A stretch of 64,000 nt of DNA from NCBI RefSeq assembly GCF_009910675.1, contig NZ_RSEJ01000024.1:1-64000 (forward strand), given 5' to 3'. The DNA comes from Photobacterium alginatilyticum (lineage in GTDB: Bacteria > Pseudomonadota > Gammaproteobacteria > Enterobacterales > Vibrionaceae). Made by a program: the position numbers and the translations under genes. Below are positions 43,252 to 52,503 of the stretch, piece after piece. The notes beneath the pieces are model-generated. The model made no database searches, was not told the DNA's origin, and was given only the letters and a program-made list of their open reading frames with translations. Every line of letters starts with the position of its first letter. Position 1 is the stretch's first letter.

Positions 43252-44496
43252 TTATAAGTTAATATCACTGCTACCCATGCTTTTCATGTGTAATATGACA
43301 TTTTCCGCTCTCATCGATGGGTCATTGAAAAAGCGGAACAATTCGTTAGTTGCCGCCTTCTCAATAATTGGGCTAACGGCCATTGAATCAATGATACTCG
43401 GAACCAGCGTTCCTAGCTGCTCAGCGGTGTGAAAATCTCTCCTTGATTGCAAAGAGCAGGCATTAAAACCTGACAATGACACGTCCATACGGGCCGGTAT
43501 CGCCCCTTTGGCCAAGTTGAACTGACGAAGAAAATCAGGTTCAGAAACAATCGCTGCTATCTGATTTGCTTGCTGTTCATCAAGCAAAGGATTCTTAAAC
43601 AGTGCAAAGCTGTCCATATTGTAGATAAAACCAGGTTGTTTAGACGGTGTGGGATAACAAGAGATCGAGTCAGGAAATTTGCCTTCTATCGCCATCAGCT
43701 CCCCCGCCACCCAATCTCCGGTAATTTGAAATGCACGCCTGCCGGACAATAGCTCCTGGGTGGCCTCCTCCCAGCGCTGATTTGTTAAGTCCGGCAGCAC
43801 AATCGCGCTGATTCGCCTAAATTTATTCAGGGCCTCAAGCGTGAGAGGGCTATCAAGCACATCGGGTTCCAATTCGATAAATGCCCGGCGGTAGTAATCA
43901 GGCCCTCCCAGCCCGAAGGCAATGTTTTCAAACAACTGAACGACTTGCCAAGGTTCATTGCCCAACGCCAACGGAGCAACCCCGCGTTGTTTAAGCTGAT
44001 AGAAAACATCAATCATCTCATCCCAGGTTGCTGGCATAGTTAACTGATGGCGATTTAGAACCTCATGGTTTACCCATACCCAATTAAGTCGATGAATGGT
44101 AATGGGAACGGCAACATACTCTTCCTTGAACTGGTGTATATCACGTGCCAAAGGAAGCAGATTCTGATCCCAGTGATTACTGTTGGCAACCGTATCCAGT
44201 GAATGCAAAAAACCCAATGCTGCCCATGATTTAATAGCCGGCCCTTCAAGCAGGGCCATATCTGGCGGATTGCCCGCAATGGCGCGAGCTTGCAGAATTG
44301 ACTTGGCAGTATGACCACCGCCCCCCTGAACAGGGACATTCACCACCTCGAAGCCAGCCTCTTGCAGGGCGTGTTTCACCACCTCTGCCGATTTAGCCTC
44401 ACCTTGCGACGTCCACCAATGAAGAAAGTGAACATCTTCCCTTGCCTGCACTGAGAAAACACATCCAATGAATAAAGCTAAAGCAATTAATCTCAT
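43252..44496 (-). CDS. Sugar-type periplasmic binding protein in a two-component operon
   Basis: A 414-aa exported solute-binding protein of the ABC sugar family (SBP_bac_1 type). Signal peptide MRLIALALFIGCVFSVQA; LHWWTSQGEAKSAEVVKHAL, GNPPDMALLEGPAIKSWAAL, GRRAFQITGDWVAGEL and CYPTPSKQPGFIYNMDSFAL are typical. No transporter genes lie beside it. Its start overlaps the kinase stop in ATGA (44493-44496), making it the third gene of a regulator-kinase-binding protein operon. A sensing role for a sugar, relayed to the kinase, is the natural inference. The gene across the divergent promoter is a sugar PTS permease. Confidence 0.85.
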   Translation of the reverse strand: MRLIALALFIGCVFSVQAREDVHFLHWWTSQGEAKSAEVVKHALQEAGFEVVNVPVQGGGGHTAKSILQARAIAGNPPDMALLEGPAIKSWAALGFLHSLDTVANSNHWDQNLLPLARDIHQFKEEYVAVPITIHRLNWVWVNHEVLNRHQLTMPATWDEMIDVFYQLKQRGVAPLALGNEPWQVVQLFENIAFGLGGPDYYRRAFIELEPDVLDSPLTLEALNKFRRISAIVLPDLTNQRWEEATQELLSGRRAFQITGDWVAGELMAIEGKFPDSISCYPTPSKQPGFIYNMDSFALFKNPLLDEQQANQIAAIVSEPDFLRQFNLAKGAIPARMDVSLSGFNACSLQSRRDFHTAEQLGTLVPSIIDSMAVSPIIEKAATNELFRFFNDPSMRAENVILHMKSMGSSDINL

Positions 44497-45926
44497 ACAT
44501 CTCTCGCAAAGAATAGCTGGACCTCAAGTCCCTTTTCGTCATGGTTGGCAAGCTTAAGATCGCCGCCGTGTGATCGGGCGATGCTTCTCGAAATTGTCAG
44601 CCCTAAACCGGACCCATTGCCATCGTCACGCTCTGCCCTGTAATAAGGCTCAAAGACTTTTTCCAGCAGTTTGTTATCTATACCCGGCCCATAGTCACGA
44701 ATAGTCAATTGAAGAAAACCGGGAGTCTCATCAAGACGGATGTCAACTTTGTGACCATAAAGCACGGCGTTATCGACAAGGTTATAAATACAGCGCTTCA
44801 CTGCAATTGGCTTACCCAGATAGCGCACCTTCGGTATATCGTTCAACTCAACGCACCGGTTATTGCGGTTATAATAATCGGCACAATTGTTGAGTAACTG
44901 TTGAATATCAATCCACTCAGGCTCTTCATGAATATCCGTATCCCTAATGCACTGAAGGGCTGCCTTCAACATCAGATCGACCTCATTAAGCAACTTCTCA
45001 AACCGTTGTCTGGCCTTGTCATCATCCAGCATTTCGGTGCGAAGTTTCAGGCAGGCCAAAGGGGTTTTCAGATCGTGAGAGATAGAGCTGAACAACATCT
45101 CACGATCTCGGATATAAGCTCTTACCCTGCGGTTCATTTTATTAAAGGCATGAATTGCGCTGCGGGTTTCCCTGCTTCCTTCTTCCTTAATTTCGGTTGT
45201 TGTGAACTGGGCGCCCATCAATGTTGCCGCCTTTGCCAATGACTTGATCGGCCGGATCTCCCTTTGCAGTATCCAGGCGGTGCACAACATGAGCAGAATA
45301 GAGGTAATAGCAAGAATTAGTAGCTGGCGTTTATCAATAAACTGAGTTGTCAGCGAGGAATGAGGAACTGGCAACACAGAGGCTATATAAAACCATTCAT
45401 GTTCGGACATCTCTATTTGCATGACAACGATAGGCAGATCTAATTCACCAAGAACCAAACTATATTTCGTCCAGATTTCTGGAAGTTCTGCCAGTTTAAT
45501 ACCAGAATTAAAAACCCGTATATCATCTCTTTGAGTTATCGTCACGTGGACACTATTGGCTGATACAAGCCTGTCAAACAAAACGTTGGCGGTAAATTCA
45601 GGCAACCACTGCGTAAAAGTCAAATCAGGGATCGCATCCATTTCTATTTTTTTGTTATTGATGGAAATAAAAAAGCGTGTGCCACCAACATCTCTTAGTT
45701 GATTTAGAATCAAGTGGCGGTAATTAAGAGGCAGTGATTGAAAGTAATTGTATGTATCGGCTGCGGCATTAGAGATATTCTTCATTGTATGCTTTGCATT
45801 TTCTTCTTTTGTCGCTGCATTTGTTTGATACCAAATAATCCCTGCCAGTAGTTCAGCAATGACAATTGCCAATAATAAAGTAATACCGACACGAAACGTA
45901 ATCGATTTGAAAAAACCAAACCTCAC
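44493..45926 (-). CDS. Membrane sensor histidine kinase (EnvZ-like class)
   Basis: A 477-aa kinase with transmembrane helix 1 (about 12-33), a periplasmic domain (about 34-200), transmembrane helix 2 (about 201-220), a HAMP linker (REIRPIKSLAKAATLMGAQF), HisKA with phospho-accepting H284 in FSSISHDLKTPLACLK, and an ATPase domain (NLVDNAVLYG, DYGPGIDNKLLEKVFEPYYR, GSGLGLTISRSIARSHGG). It should phosphorylate the OmpR-type regulator encoded 23 bp upstream and may be modulated by the binding protein encoded by the overlapping next gene. Confidence 0.92.
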   Translation of the reverse strand: MRFGFFKSITFRVGITLLLAIVIAELLAGIIWYQTNAATKEENAKHTMKNISNAAADTYNYFQSLPLNYRHLILNQLRDVGGTRFFISINNKKIEMDAIPDLTFTQWLPEFTANVLFDRLVSANSVHVTITQRDDIRVFNSGIKLAELPEIWTKYSLVLGELDLPIVVMQIEMSEHEWFYIASVLPVPHSSLTTQFIDKRQLLILAITSILLMLCTAWILQREIRPIKSLAKAATLMGAQFTTTEIKEEGSRETRSAIHAFNKMNRRVRAYIRDREMLFSSISHDLKTPLACLKLRTEMLDDDKARQRFEKLLNEVDLMLKAALQCIRDTDIHEEPEWIDIQQLLNNCADYYNRNNRCVELNDIPKVRYLGKPIAVKRCIYNLVDNAVLYGHKVDIRLDETPGFLQLTIRDYGPGIDNKLLEKVFEPYYRAERDDGNGSGLGLTISRSIARSHGGDLKLANHDEKGLEVQLFFARDV

Positions 45927-45949
45927 TCTATACCTCCACTGGCTGGTAT

Positions 45950-46654
45950 TTATGCTTCAGATAATGAATCAACTGCGAGCATGTACCCTTTATTCCTGAC
46001 GGTAATAATAATAGTTCGTTCATCATCATGGAGGTGCTTTCTCAATCGACTCATCTGAACATCAATTCCCCTTTCAAGCGGATCAACATCTCGTCCCCAT
46101 ACGCATTGTGCGATTTCATCACGGCTAAAGACTTTGTTCGGGTGCTGCAACAATAGGAATAACAAAGAGAAGTCCGCACCAGATAACTGAACTACTTCAC
46201 CGTCGGTATGCACCAACTGCCGCTTTACAGTGTCAAACGTCCAGTCAAGAAAACAGATCTTGCGGTTGAACGGGGTGTGAGTGCTAAATTGGCTTCTGCG
46301 AAGCAGTGCCTTAACCCGAGCCAACAACTCTCTTGGGCTAAAGGTTTTTGTTATGTAGTCATCAGCACCAATCTCAAGCCCGGCCACCCTGTCAGCCTCA
46401 TCGCAGACAGCCGTGAGCATAATAATAGGGACATGTGATTTCAGTCTTATTTTGCTGCAAAGTGTTAGGCCATCATCTCCGGGCAACATGATATCCAAGA
46501 CAATTAAGTTCGGCTCCTCCTTATTTAAGTGCAACCACATTTCATCGCCATCAGCAGCTGTCAGTACATTAAAACCTGAACGGCCAAGATATTCACTGAG
46601 CGCATCACGAATTTCTTCACTGTCATCAACCACTAATATTGTTTTTCTTTCCAT
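45950..46654 (-). CDS. OmpR-family response regulator
   Basis: A 234-aa regulator: receiver domain with DD in ILVVDDSEEI and phospho-acceptor D54 in LIVLDIMLPGDDG, followed by a winged-helix DNA-binding domain (LSGADFSLLFLLLQHPNKVF, GIDVQMSRLRKHLHDD, TVRNKGYML). The start is placed at 46654 (MERKTILVV), with AGAGAG before it, instead of 46702, because the receiver begins right there. It is first in the operon with the kinase and binding protein. The two palindromes TTGTAAG-N6-CTTACAA at 46764-46841 between it and the divergent PTS gene are the likely targets. Confidence 0.93.
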   Translation of the reverse strand: MERKTILVVDDSEEIRDALSEYLGRSGFNVLTAADGDEMWLHLNKEEPNLIVLDIMLPGDDGLTLCSKIRLKSHVPIIMLTAVCDEADRVAGLEIGADDYITKTFSPRELLARVKALLRRSQFSTHTPFNRKICFLDWTFDTVKRQLVHTDGEVVQLSGADFSLLFLLLQHPNKVFSRDEIAQCVWGRDVDPLERGIDVQMSRLRKHLHDDERTIIITVRNKGYMLAVDSLSEA

Positions 46655-46763
46655 GAAAAAACTCTCTACCTGTCGTTGAAATGTTTTTAATAAACTTATC
46701 ATCTTATATTTTAGTTATAGTAACACCGAGCCTCCTTCCAATTCTATTTTTACTCATGCATAT

Positions 46764-46783
46764 TTGTAAGAGAACACTTACAA
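46764..46783. promoter_or_regulatory. Palindrome TTGTAAG-N6-CTTACAA, copy 1
   Basis: TTGTAAG (46764-46770), 6-base spacer, CTTACAA (46777-46783); one more flanking AT pair on each side extends the symmetry. It is about 110 bp before the response-regulator start. Confidence 0.7.
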
Positions 46784-46821
46784 ATATCAATGTAACAATA
46801 GCAAGCGGCAGATAACAGTAA

Positions 46822-46841
46822 TTGTAAGTCGTCCCTTACAA
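46822..46841. promoter_or_regulatory. Palindrome TTGTAAG-N6-CTTACAA, copy 2
   Basis: Identical arms and spacer length to copy 1 (46822-46828 and 46835-46841), 58 bp away centre to centre and about 100 bp before the PTS gene. Two such copies in one 287-bp divergent promoter region strongly suggest a shared operator. Confidence 0.7.
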
Positions 46842-46940
46842 AGCAATAACATTTTAAAACTTCAGTAAAAGTAGAATCCTGTAACTTATGTGAGGTGAGT
46901 TTTTTATATAAATATCACCGTCAAACATAAGGAAAGCCAT

Positions 46941-48464
46941 ATGACAACCGAGGCTACGTTGACGCCTGACAAAGGCATCTCGATATTATCAGCGTTGAAG
47001 CAAGCAGCTTCGAAACTATCAACCATCGGGAAGGCATTAATGCTTCCCATCTCCATCTTACCTGCAGCAGGTTTGTTACTCGCTTTTGGTGAAAAACTTG
47101 ATATCCCACTGATGCTTAATGCTGGTGGCGTTCTATTCGACAATCTACCTGTGTTATTTGCAGTCGGTGCCGCCGTGGGATTAGCGAAAGAATCTGGCAT
47201 TGCCGCATTGGCTGCCCTTGTCGCCATGCTGGTTATGAATGTAACTATCAGTACTAACCTGGGTATTACGCCAGAAATGACAAGCGAAGGTGCCTATGCC
47301 ATGGTGTTAGGAATTCCCACCTTACAAATGAACGTCTTCGGCGGCATCATATGCGGGATCTTAGCCTCTAGCATGTATAACCGATTTCATGATATCCAGC
47401 TTCCACCTTTTTTAGGCTTCTTTGCCGGTAAACGCTTTGTTCCCATTGCGACAGCACTCAGTGCCTTCGTACTTGGTCTGATTCTGCCTAGTTTCTGGAT
47501 GTACGTACAGGCAGGGATTATTGCCTTGTCCAATGTTGTCAACGGTGATAACCAGGCCCTCTCTACCTTCGTTTTTGGCTTCACTGAAAGAGCACTGATC
47601 CCAACAGGCTTACACCATATCTGGTACCCGTCTTTCTGGTTCTCGTTTGGCGAGCACACCACCGAAGCTGGTGCGGTAATTAATGGTGACCAGACTATCT
47701 GGTTTAAGATGCTGGCCGAGGGAGTCAAAGACTTTAGCTCCGACACCTATCAAGGCGCTGGTAAATTTATGCAGGGTGAATTCCCGCTGATGCTATTTGC
47801 CCTGCCGGCAGCTTGTCTGGCGATGTACCACGAAGCGAAGACAAAAAACAGAAAGTATGCCGCCGGTATCTTGTTCTCGGCCGCGCTTACCTGTTTCTTA
47901 ACCGGTATTACCGAACCTGTCGAGTTTACCTTTATCTTTGTCTCGCCCCTGCTATATCTGTTTAATGCTATCTGTACTGGCTTTGCCTACACCTTCATGT
48001 ACCTGCTTGATGCGCACCTTGCAAAGACATTCTCAGCTGGTTTCATTGACTATGTCACGCTTGGCATCATGCCTTCATTTAGCGGCTTTGAGACTAACTA
48101 TTTCGCGGCCGTGATCGTCGGTGTGCCAATGGCTGCGCTGTATTACTTTGTCTTCCGTTTTGTCATTCGTAAGTTTGATGTACAAACACCGGGACGTACC
48201 GATGATGTAAAAGAAGAGATCACGCTAACGGATGAGCAGTTAACTAAGCTCACCCTGGATTTCGTAGGTGGCAAAGACAACCTGACATCAGTGACATCAT
48301 GTATCACTCGTCTTCGTCTGGAAGTGGTAGACACATCACTGGTAAATGCAAAAGGGCTTGAAGATATTGGCGCCATGGGTGTGGTGAATGTAGGCTCGAA
48401 CGGTATCCAGGTTATCTTTGGGGCTAAAGCGCAATTTATTGCTGACCAAATTAACAAGGCGTAA
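46941..48464 (+). CDS. PTS EIICB permease of the glucose/N-acetylglucosamine superfamily
   Basis: A 507-aa sugar phosphotransferase permease: membrane EIIC domain (residues about 20-400, STIGKALMLPISILPAAGLL, ALIPTGLHHIWYPSFWF, CFLTGITEPVEFTFIFVSPL) and a C-terminal EIIB domain with phospho-Cys in SVTSCITRLRLEV (about 453). It takes up and phosphorylates a hexose using phosphate from HPr and an EIIA encoded elsewhere. It resembles PtsG, but the exact sugar is not certain. GGAAAG precedes the ATG. It is divergent from the two-component/binding-protein operon with the twin palindromes in between, so induction by that system is likely. Confidence 0.88.
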   Translation: MTTEATLTPDKGISILSALKQAASKLSTIGKALMLPISILPAAGLLLAFGEKLDIPLMLNAGGVLFDNLPVLFAVGAAVGLAKESGIAALAALVAMLVMNVTISTNLGITPEMTSEGAYAMVLGIPTLQMNVFGGIICGILASSMYNRFHDIQLPPFLGFFAGKRFVPIATALSAFVLGLILPSFWMYVQAGIIALSNVVNGDNQALSTFVFGFTERALIPTGLHHIWYPSFWFSFGEHTTEAGAVINGDQTIWFKMLAEGVKDFSSDTYQGAGKFMQGEFPLMLFALPAACLAMYHEAKTKNRKYAAGILFSAALTCFLTGITEPVEFTFIFVSPLLYLFNAICTGFAYTFMYLLDAHLAKTFSAGFIDYVTLGIMPSFSGFETNYFAAVIVGVPMAALYYFVFRFVIRKFDVQTPGRTDDVKEEITLTDEQLTKLTLDFVGGKDNLTSVTSCITRLRLEVVDTSLVNAKGLEDIGAMGVVNVGSNGIQVIFGAKAQFIADQINKA

Positions 48465-48500
48465 CACTGTAATAGTTAATACTCTCCCACTCTAAAATCC

Positions 48501-48539
48501 AAAGCACATGTTAAGTATTCAGATACTTTCATGTGCTTT
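48501..48539 (+). terminator. Terminator of the PTS gene
   Basis: AAAGCACATG (48501-48510) pairs with CATGTGCTTT (48530-48539), with an inner AAGTAT/ATACTT stem, followed by ATTTATT. It lies 37 bp after the PTS stop. Confidence 0.8.
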
Positions 48540-48585
48540 ATTTATTCTGGGGCACTTAGTTGCCACTCATAGGGGCAATGAATAA

Positions 48586-48616
48586 AAAATCAGGCTACAT
48601 ATGTTAGCCTGATTTT
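48586..48616 (-). terminator. Terminator of the DUF2987/Bax operon
   Basis: AAAATCAGGCTA (48586-48597) and TAGCCTGATTTT (48605-48616) form a 12-bp stem; read on the minus strand it ends in a U-run (A-run at 48583-48589). Confidence 0.8.
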
Positions 48617-48674
48617 CATTTCATTCATCGGTGGTGGGAAGATTAACTGCCTTGTAGGCTAACTCTCTTGCGAA

Positions 48675-49337
48675 CTAGCTACCTTGAGGAATCCAGGGCG
48701 TTACCTTTACGGCGCGCTGAGGAAACTTAACTTCCTCGCCTTCGGTAAGCTCAGCAAGCTTAATGATCGCCTTGTTATCCTTCACCGAGATTATCTTGCC
48801 ATCAGAAAGGCGAATAGGCTCAATCACATCATTCGCAAAATGAACCACAACGCCGCCCACTTCAGGCATAAACCAACTTGAGAACATTCCACCCAAGTCT
48901 GATAACAGTTTATCCATCTGCGGAGCAAGAGTCGCAATTTCTGCCTGGCTAATACTTTGCCCATAGTCTTTGTTGGCAATAACCTGCATGGAAAGGTCGC
49001 AAGTAATGCCATCATCAATCACAAACGTCACATCCGGGTTAGCCTGACGCAGGTTAGAGTCGATGGGAACAACCAGTTCATTGTTCTCGGGGATCACCAA
49101 CTCTTCGTAGTGTTTCTCTTTGCGCATCGAGCCCTTATGAACAGTACAAACATTACCGTCGTCCTGATTTAACAAGAAAAAGGCAATACGCACATCCTCA
49201 TGGCCTTCTTTGACATTCTGTTTCAGCTTGCCGTAGAGCGAGCTATAACGCATTTCTATATTTTGGGCAGAAGCGTCCTGAGCATAGACAGACGCTGTGG
49301 CAAACATGCCAGCTAAAAGCCAATGGTGTAACTTCAT
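48675..49337 (-). CDS. DUF2987 exported protein
   Basis: A 220-aa protein with a signal peptide (MKLHHWLLAGMFATASVYA), found widely in Vibrionaceae and relatives as DUF2987. Conserved text includes YSSLYGKLKQNVKEGHEDVR, IAFFLLNQDDG, CTVHKGSMRKEKHYEEL and PRAVKVTPWIPQ-like ends (here FPQRAVKVTPWIPQG). The function is unknown; it is probably periplasmic. It follows the Bax-like gene by 3 bp on the same strand, so the two are cotranscribed; the terminator is at 48586-48616. Confidence 0.82.
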   Translation of the reverse strand: MKLHHWLLAGMFATASVYAQDASAQNIEMRYSSLYGKLKQNVKEGHEDVRIAFFLLNQDDGNVCTVHKGSMRKEKHYEELVIPENNELVVPIDSNLRQANPDVTFVIDDGITCDLSMQVIANKDYGQSISQAEIATLAPQMDKLLSDLGGMFSSWFMPEVGGVVVHFANDVIEPIRLSDGKIISVKDNKAIIKLAELTEGEEVKFPQRAVKVTPWIPQGS

Positions 49338-49340
49338 CCT

Positions 49341-50147
49341 TTATCCTTGGCGCCAGTATTTATTGTTATGTCTGATCATCGACTGTATTTCATCTACATA
49401 CGCCTGACCACGTTCCGAATAACGGCTTAGTCCTTCAGCCAGCTTGGTGCCTTCAATCATCTGGCCGGTACGGCGCTGAGCCGCTCGAATCTCGCGCAAA
49501 TCAGCATAGGCACGATTTCGGTTCACGTTCATAAAGTATGCCTGTACAGACAGATACGCCGAATCAAACACCGCCACTTCATGGGTTGCGCCATTTGTAC
49601 GTGAAGCAGGTACTAAACCGCAACCCGCACGATAACACCATTGACCAAAATAGTTATTACCTTCAACAGCAAAGCGTGATGTACCCCACCCCGATTCATT
49701 GGCGGCCTGGCTTAATACCAGCTCTTCAGGTAGCACATCGACACGTTTCAACATTTCATTGAGCCATGACTTGGCAATAGTTTTAGCCGCACTGTCTCCC
49801 TCTAGCGCAACCTGATACATTTTGCCGAGCTTAGCCGAGTATTCATACTCTTCGCTACCGAGCTTGTCTTCCGAGTCAAGCTTGGCCTGAATACTCAACA
49901 AAAACTGTCGCTCTCTTTCAACCCGCTTATTCTCATGCTCAACAGCCGGTCGAAGAAAATCAAAGAAGGCCGCTTTCTTCTGGTTTACATCCTTAAAGGC
50001 TCGAAAATCAGGTTTAGATGTATATGACGCTTTAATCTTCGTGTCGTCGACAGCTTCTGTTAACGGATTCTCTGGTGGAGTTTCGCCACAGCCTGCCAGG
50101 CCTGTGATCAGCGCCAATAGCGCAAGTTTTTTTGTTGTTTTTATCAC
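49341..50147 (-). CDS. Bax-like glucosaminidase-fold lipoprotein
   Basis: A 268-aa exported lipoprotein (lipobox ALITGLAGCGE). The C-terminal half is a glucosaminidase-type lysozyme-like domain as in E. coli Bax and FlgJ: LPEELVLSQAANESGWGTSR with the catalytic Glu, FAVEGNNYFGQWCYRAGCG, and SVQAYFMNVNRNRAYADLRE. It probably cleaves or binds peptidoglycan in the periplasm. It overlaps the upstream membrane-protein gene by 4 bp (50144-50147) and is followed 3 bp later by the DUF2987 gene, forming a three-gene operon. Confidence 0.85.
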   Translation of the reverse strand: MIKTTKKLALLALITGLAGCGETPPENPLTEAVDDTKIKASYTSKPDFRAFKDVNQKKAAFFDFLRPAVEHENKRVERERQFLLSIQAKLDSEDKLGSEEYEYSAKLGKMYQVALEGDSAAKTIAKSWLNEMLKRVDVLPEELVLSQAANESGWGTSRFAVEGNNYFGQWCYRAGCGLVPASRTNGATHEVAVFDSAYLSVQAYFMNVNRNRAYADLREIRAAQRRTGQMIEGTKLAEGLSRYSERGQAYVDEIQSMIRHNNKYWRQG

Positions 50148-50941
50148 GCGTTAAAAACCTTAGAGTCATCTGTTGTCGAGTTGTCGTCGTCACCGCCCTT
50201 TTTCATTGATGTTACCTGCAGCGTAATACCAAACAAGTTACGGTAGACAATCCCCTTAACATTGAAGAAGAACGGTATGGTCCAGATCAGGCCAACGCCG
50301 GCTGTTGCAAAAGAAATGAAGAACATGATCAGCACGACCAGATAAATAGCGGTCAGCGGCATAAGTTTTCTCACTGTCGCCACCAACGAGTACTGAATCG
50401 CTTTCAACGGGGTTACGCGCTTCTCACACACCAGTATGATCGCCATACTAAAGCCCATAGAAAGGAACAAGCCGATTAACGGGAAAATAGCATTACCAAC
50501 CCCCTGCAGCGACGACGTCAACAGCATAGTCACAACAGAGACCAGGGTGAACGGGAAGCCTTTAACCAGATGGCTAGGTTTGGTTGGCAAGCCGACAGCA
50601 TGGTTCAGCGCCATCAGGCTAACGCCTACATATAGCGGGGCACTCAGTACATCTGACCAAAAGTTCGCCATATAGCCAGCCTGAACAATTTCCGAGGAAA
50701 TCTCGCCGCCTGTCACAATCGCCTCAAAGAAAAGCGAGGCATCACCAAGCTGTACCTGCAGGCCAAGCATCAACAGCGCAACCTGGGCCAAAAACAAACC
50801 GATGATTGCAGGGAGAAACGAGAGGAAATTCTTGGCCGTTACCTTCCAGGCTTCCTGAAGTATTGCAAAAGCCTGAAGTTCAGAGTCACCCTTCATGGCT
50901 TTATCGATCGAGCCACCGACATGGAAAGTTTTGTTGTTCAT
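50144..50941 (-). CDS. Multi-span inner-membrane protein, unknown function
   Basis: A 265-aa protein with about six hydrophobic spans (for example FLSFLPAIIGLFLAQVALLM, PLIGLFLSMGFSMAIILVC, LMPLTAIYLVVLIMFFISF) after a soluble N-terminus of about 35 residues and before a charged C-terminus (KKGGDDDNSTTDDSK). It looks like the uncharacterised membrane proteins with a glycerophosphodiesterase-membrane-domain-like pattern, but that assignment is tentative. It is the first gene of the operon with the Bax-like and DUF2987 genes. Confidence 0.75.
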   Translation of the reverse strand: MNNKTFHVGGSIDKAMKGDSELQAFAILQEAWKVTAKNFLSFLPAIIGLFLAQVALLMLGLQVQLGDASLFFEAIVTGGEISSEIVQAGYMANFWSDVLSAPLYVGVSLMALNHAVGLPTKPSHLVKGFPFTLVSVVTMLLTSSLQGVGNAIFPLIGLFLSMGFSMAIILVCEKRVTPLKAIQYSLVATVRKLMPLTAIYLVVLIMFFISFATAGVGLIWTIPFFFNVKGIVYRNLFGITLQVTSMKKGGDDDNSTTDDSKVFNA

Positions 50942-51288
50942 TCTGTTTTATCAACTAATCAGTAATCATAGTGACGTGATTGTACGCTAGCCGGCCTCTA
51001 TATAAAAATCGAACTAGCACTAAATTGTTAAATAGGTATTAACAAAGCAATCTATAACCCCTCTCTCAAAGAAATCACCTCTTATTCTCGTTTATAGCAT
51101 GATTGGCAGCCAAGTCAGTTTGTTCGCATTTTTAATCTATGCTTAGTAGCTGCGGTGCTTCACTGTGATAGTAGGTTTATCTTTGATTTTATTGTTAAAA
51201 ATAGCGTACATCACCGAGTTCATTTTAATCAATATACCTATTATTTTTTGCGGTTGAAAATTAGCTAAAAAAACCATGAAAAAACGCT

Positions 51289-51316
51289 TTGAATTACTAA
51301 GTTAGAGGTCTATTAT
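51289..51316 (+). promoter_or_regulatory. Possible sigma-70 promoter of the pot operon
   Basis: TTGAAT (51289-51294), 16-base spacer, TATTAT (51311-51316). It is the best -35/-10 pair I see in the 413-bp gap 50942-51354. I find no other clear structure in this gap. Confidence 0.4.
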
Positions 51317-51384
51317 GCGCCTCCTAAAATTAGCCTTTCTGTTGGGGTTACCCAGTGAACCCCCTAGGTGGAGATAACGTAGAA

Positions 51385-52503
51385 TTGAACGCTGCACAAA
51401 CAACTAAAAAACCAGTGATTCAGCTAAAAGGGCTGAGCAAAGGCTTCGATGGCAAGCAAATCATCACTGGTCTTGATCTAAACGTTAATGATGGCGAGTT
51501 CCTGACTATTCTTGGTCCGTCAGGCTGCGGTAAAACGACCGTTTTACGCCTCATTGCAGGTTTTGAAAATGCTGATGCCGGTCAGGTGATGATTGACAAT
51601 CAAGACGTCACCGAGATCCCAGCGGAAAACCGCCACGTTAATACTGTTTTCCAAAGCTATGCGCTATTTCCGCATATGACAGTATTTGAGAATGTAGCGT
51701 TTGGATTGCGCATGCAAAAAGTTGCCGAGAGCGAAATTGAGCCTCGTGTCACTGAAGCGCTATGTATGGTGCAGCTTGAGAGTTTTGCCTCTCGTAAACC
51801 CCATCAGCTATCTGGTGGACAGCAACAGCGTGTAGCGATTGCCCGCGCCGTTGTTAACAAACCAAAAGTACTGCTGCTAGATGAATCTTTGTCTGCGCTT
51901 GATTACAAACTACGTAAGCAGATGCAGATCGAACTTAAACAGCTACAGCGTAAACTGGGGATCACTTTTATCTTCGTTACCCACGATCAGGAAGAGGCCC
52001 TGTCGATGTCAGATCGCATCATTGTTATGCGTGACGGAAACATCGAACAAGATGGTTCGCCACGTGAAATCTACGAAGAACCAAAGAACCTGTTTGTTGC
52101 GCGCTTCATTGGCGAGATCAATGTCTTTGATGCGACGGTTAAAGAGCGTCTTGACGAAAACCGTATTCTGGCAAATGTAGAAGGCCGCTCGTCGCTACTG
52201 CACTGCAAGCTGCCCGTTGAGAATGGTGACAAGGTCAAAGTCCTGCTGCGCCCGGAAGATATTCGCCTGGAAGAAATCAATAATGACGAAACAGCGAATG
52301 GTATCGTCGGCTACGTACGCGAGCGTACCTACAAGGGGATGACTCTTGATTCCGTTGTTGAGCTGGAATCTGGCACCTCTGTCATGGTTAGCGAGTTCTT
52401 CAATGAAGATGATCCAGATGTTGATCATTCGCTTGACCAAAAAGTGGCGATTACCTGGGTGGAAAGTTGGGAAGTGGTACTTGCAGATGAACAAGAAGCT
52501 TAA
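51385..52503 (+). CDS. potA: PotA, ATPase of spermidine/putrescine ABC transporter
   Basis: The cytoplasmic ATPase that drives polyamine import. Walker A GPSGCGKTTVLRL, Q-loop FQSYALFPHMTVFENVAFGL, ABC signature LSGGQQQRVAIARA, Walker B VLLLDESLSALD, and H-loop FVTHDQEEALSMSD are all present, with a TOBE-like C-terminal regulatory domain. The start is uncertain: TTG 51385 has GGTGGAGA about 11 bases upstream and gives the N-terminus MNAAQTTKKP; GTG 51355 in the same frame is the alternative. It overlaps potB by 17 bp. Confidence 0.95.
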   Translation: MNAAQTTKKPVIQLKGLSKGFDGKQIITGLDLNVNDGEFLTILGPSGCGKTTVLRLIAGFENADAGQVMIDNQDVTEIPAENRHVNTVFQSYALFPHMTVFENVAFGLRMQKVAESEIEPRVTEALCMVQLESFASRKPHQLSGGQQQRVAIARAVVNKPKVLLLDESLSALDYKLRKQMQIELKQLQRKLGITFIFVTHDQEEALSMSDRIIVMRDGNIEQDGSPREIYEEPKNLFVARFIGEINVFDATVKERLDENRILANVEGRSSLLHCKLPVENGDKVKVLLRPEDIRLEEINNDETANGIVGYVRERTYKGMTLDSVVELESGTSVMVSEFFNEDDPDVDHSLDQKVAITWVESWEVVLADEQEA

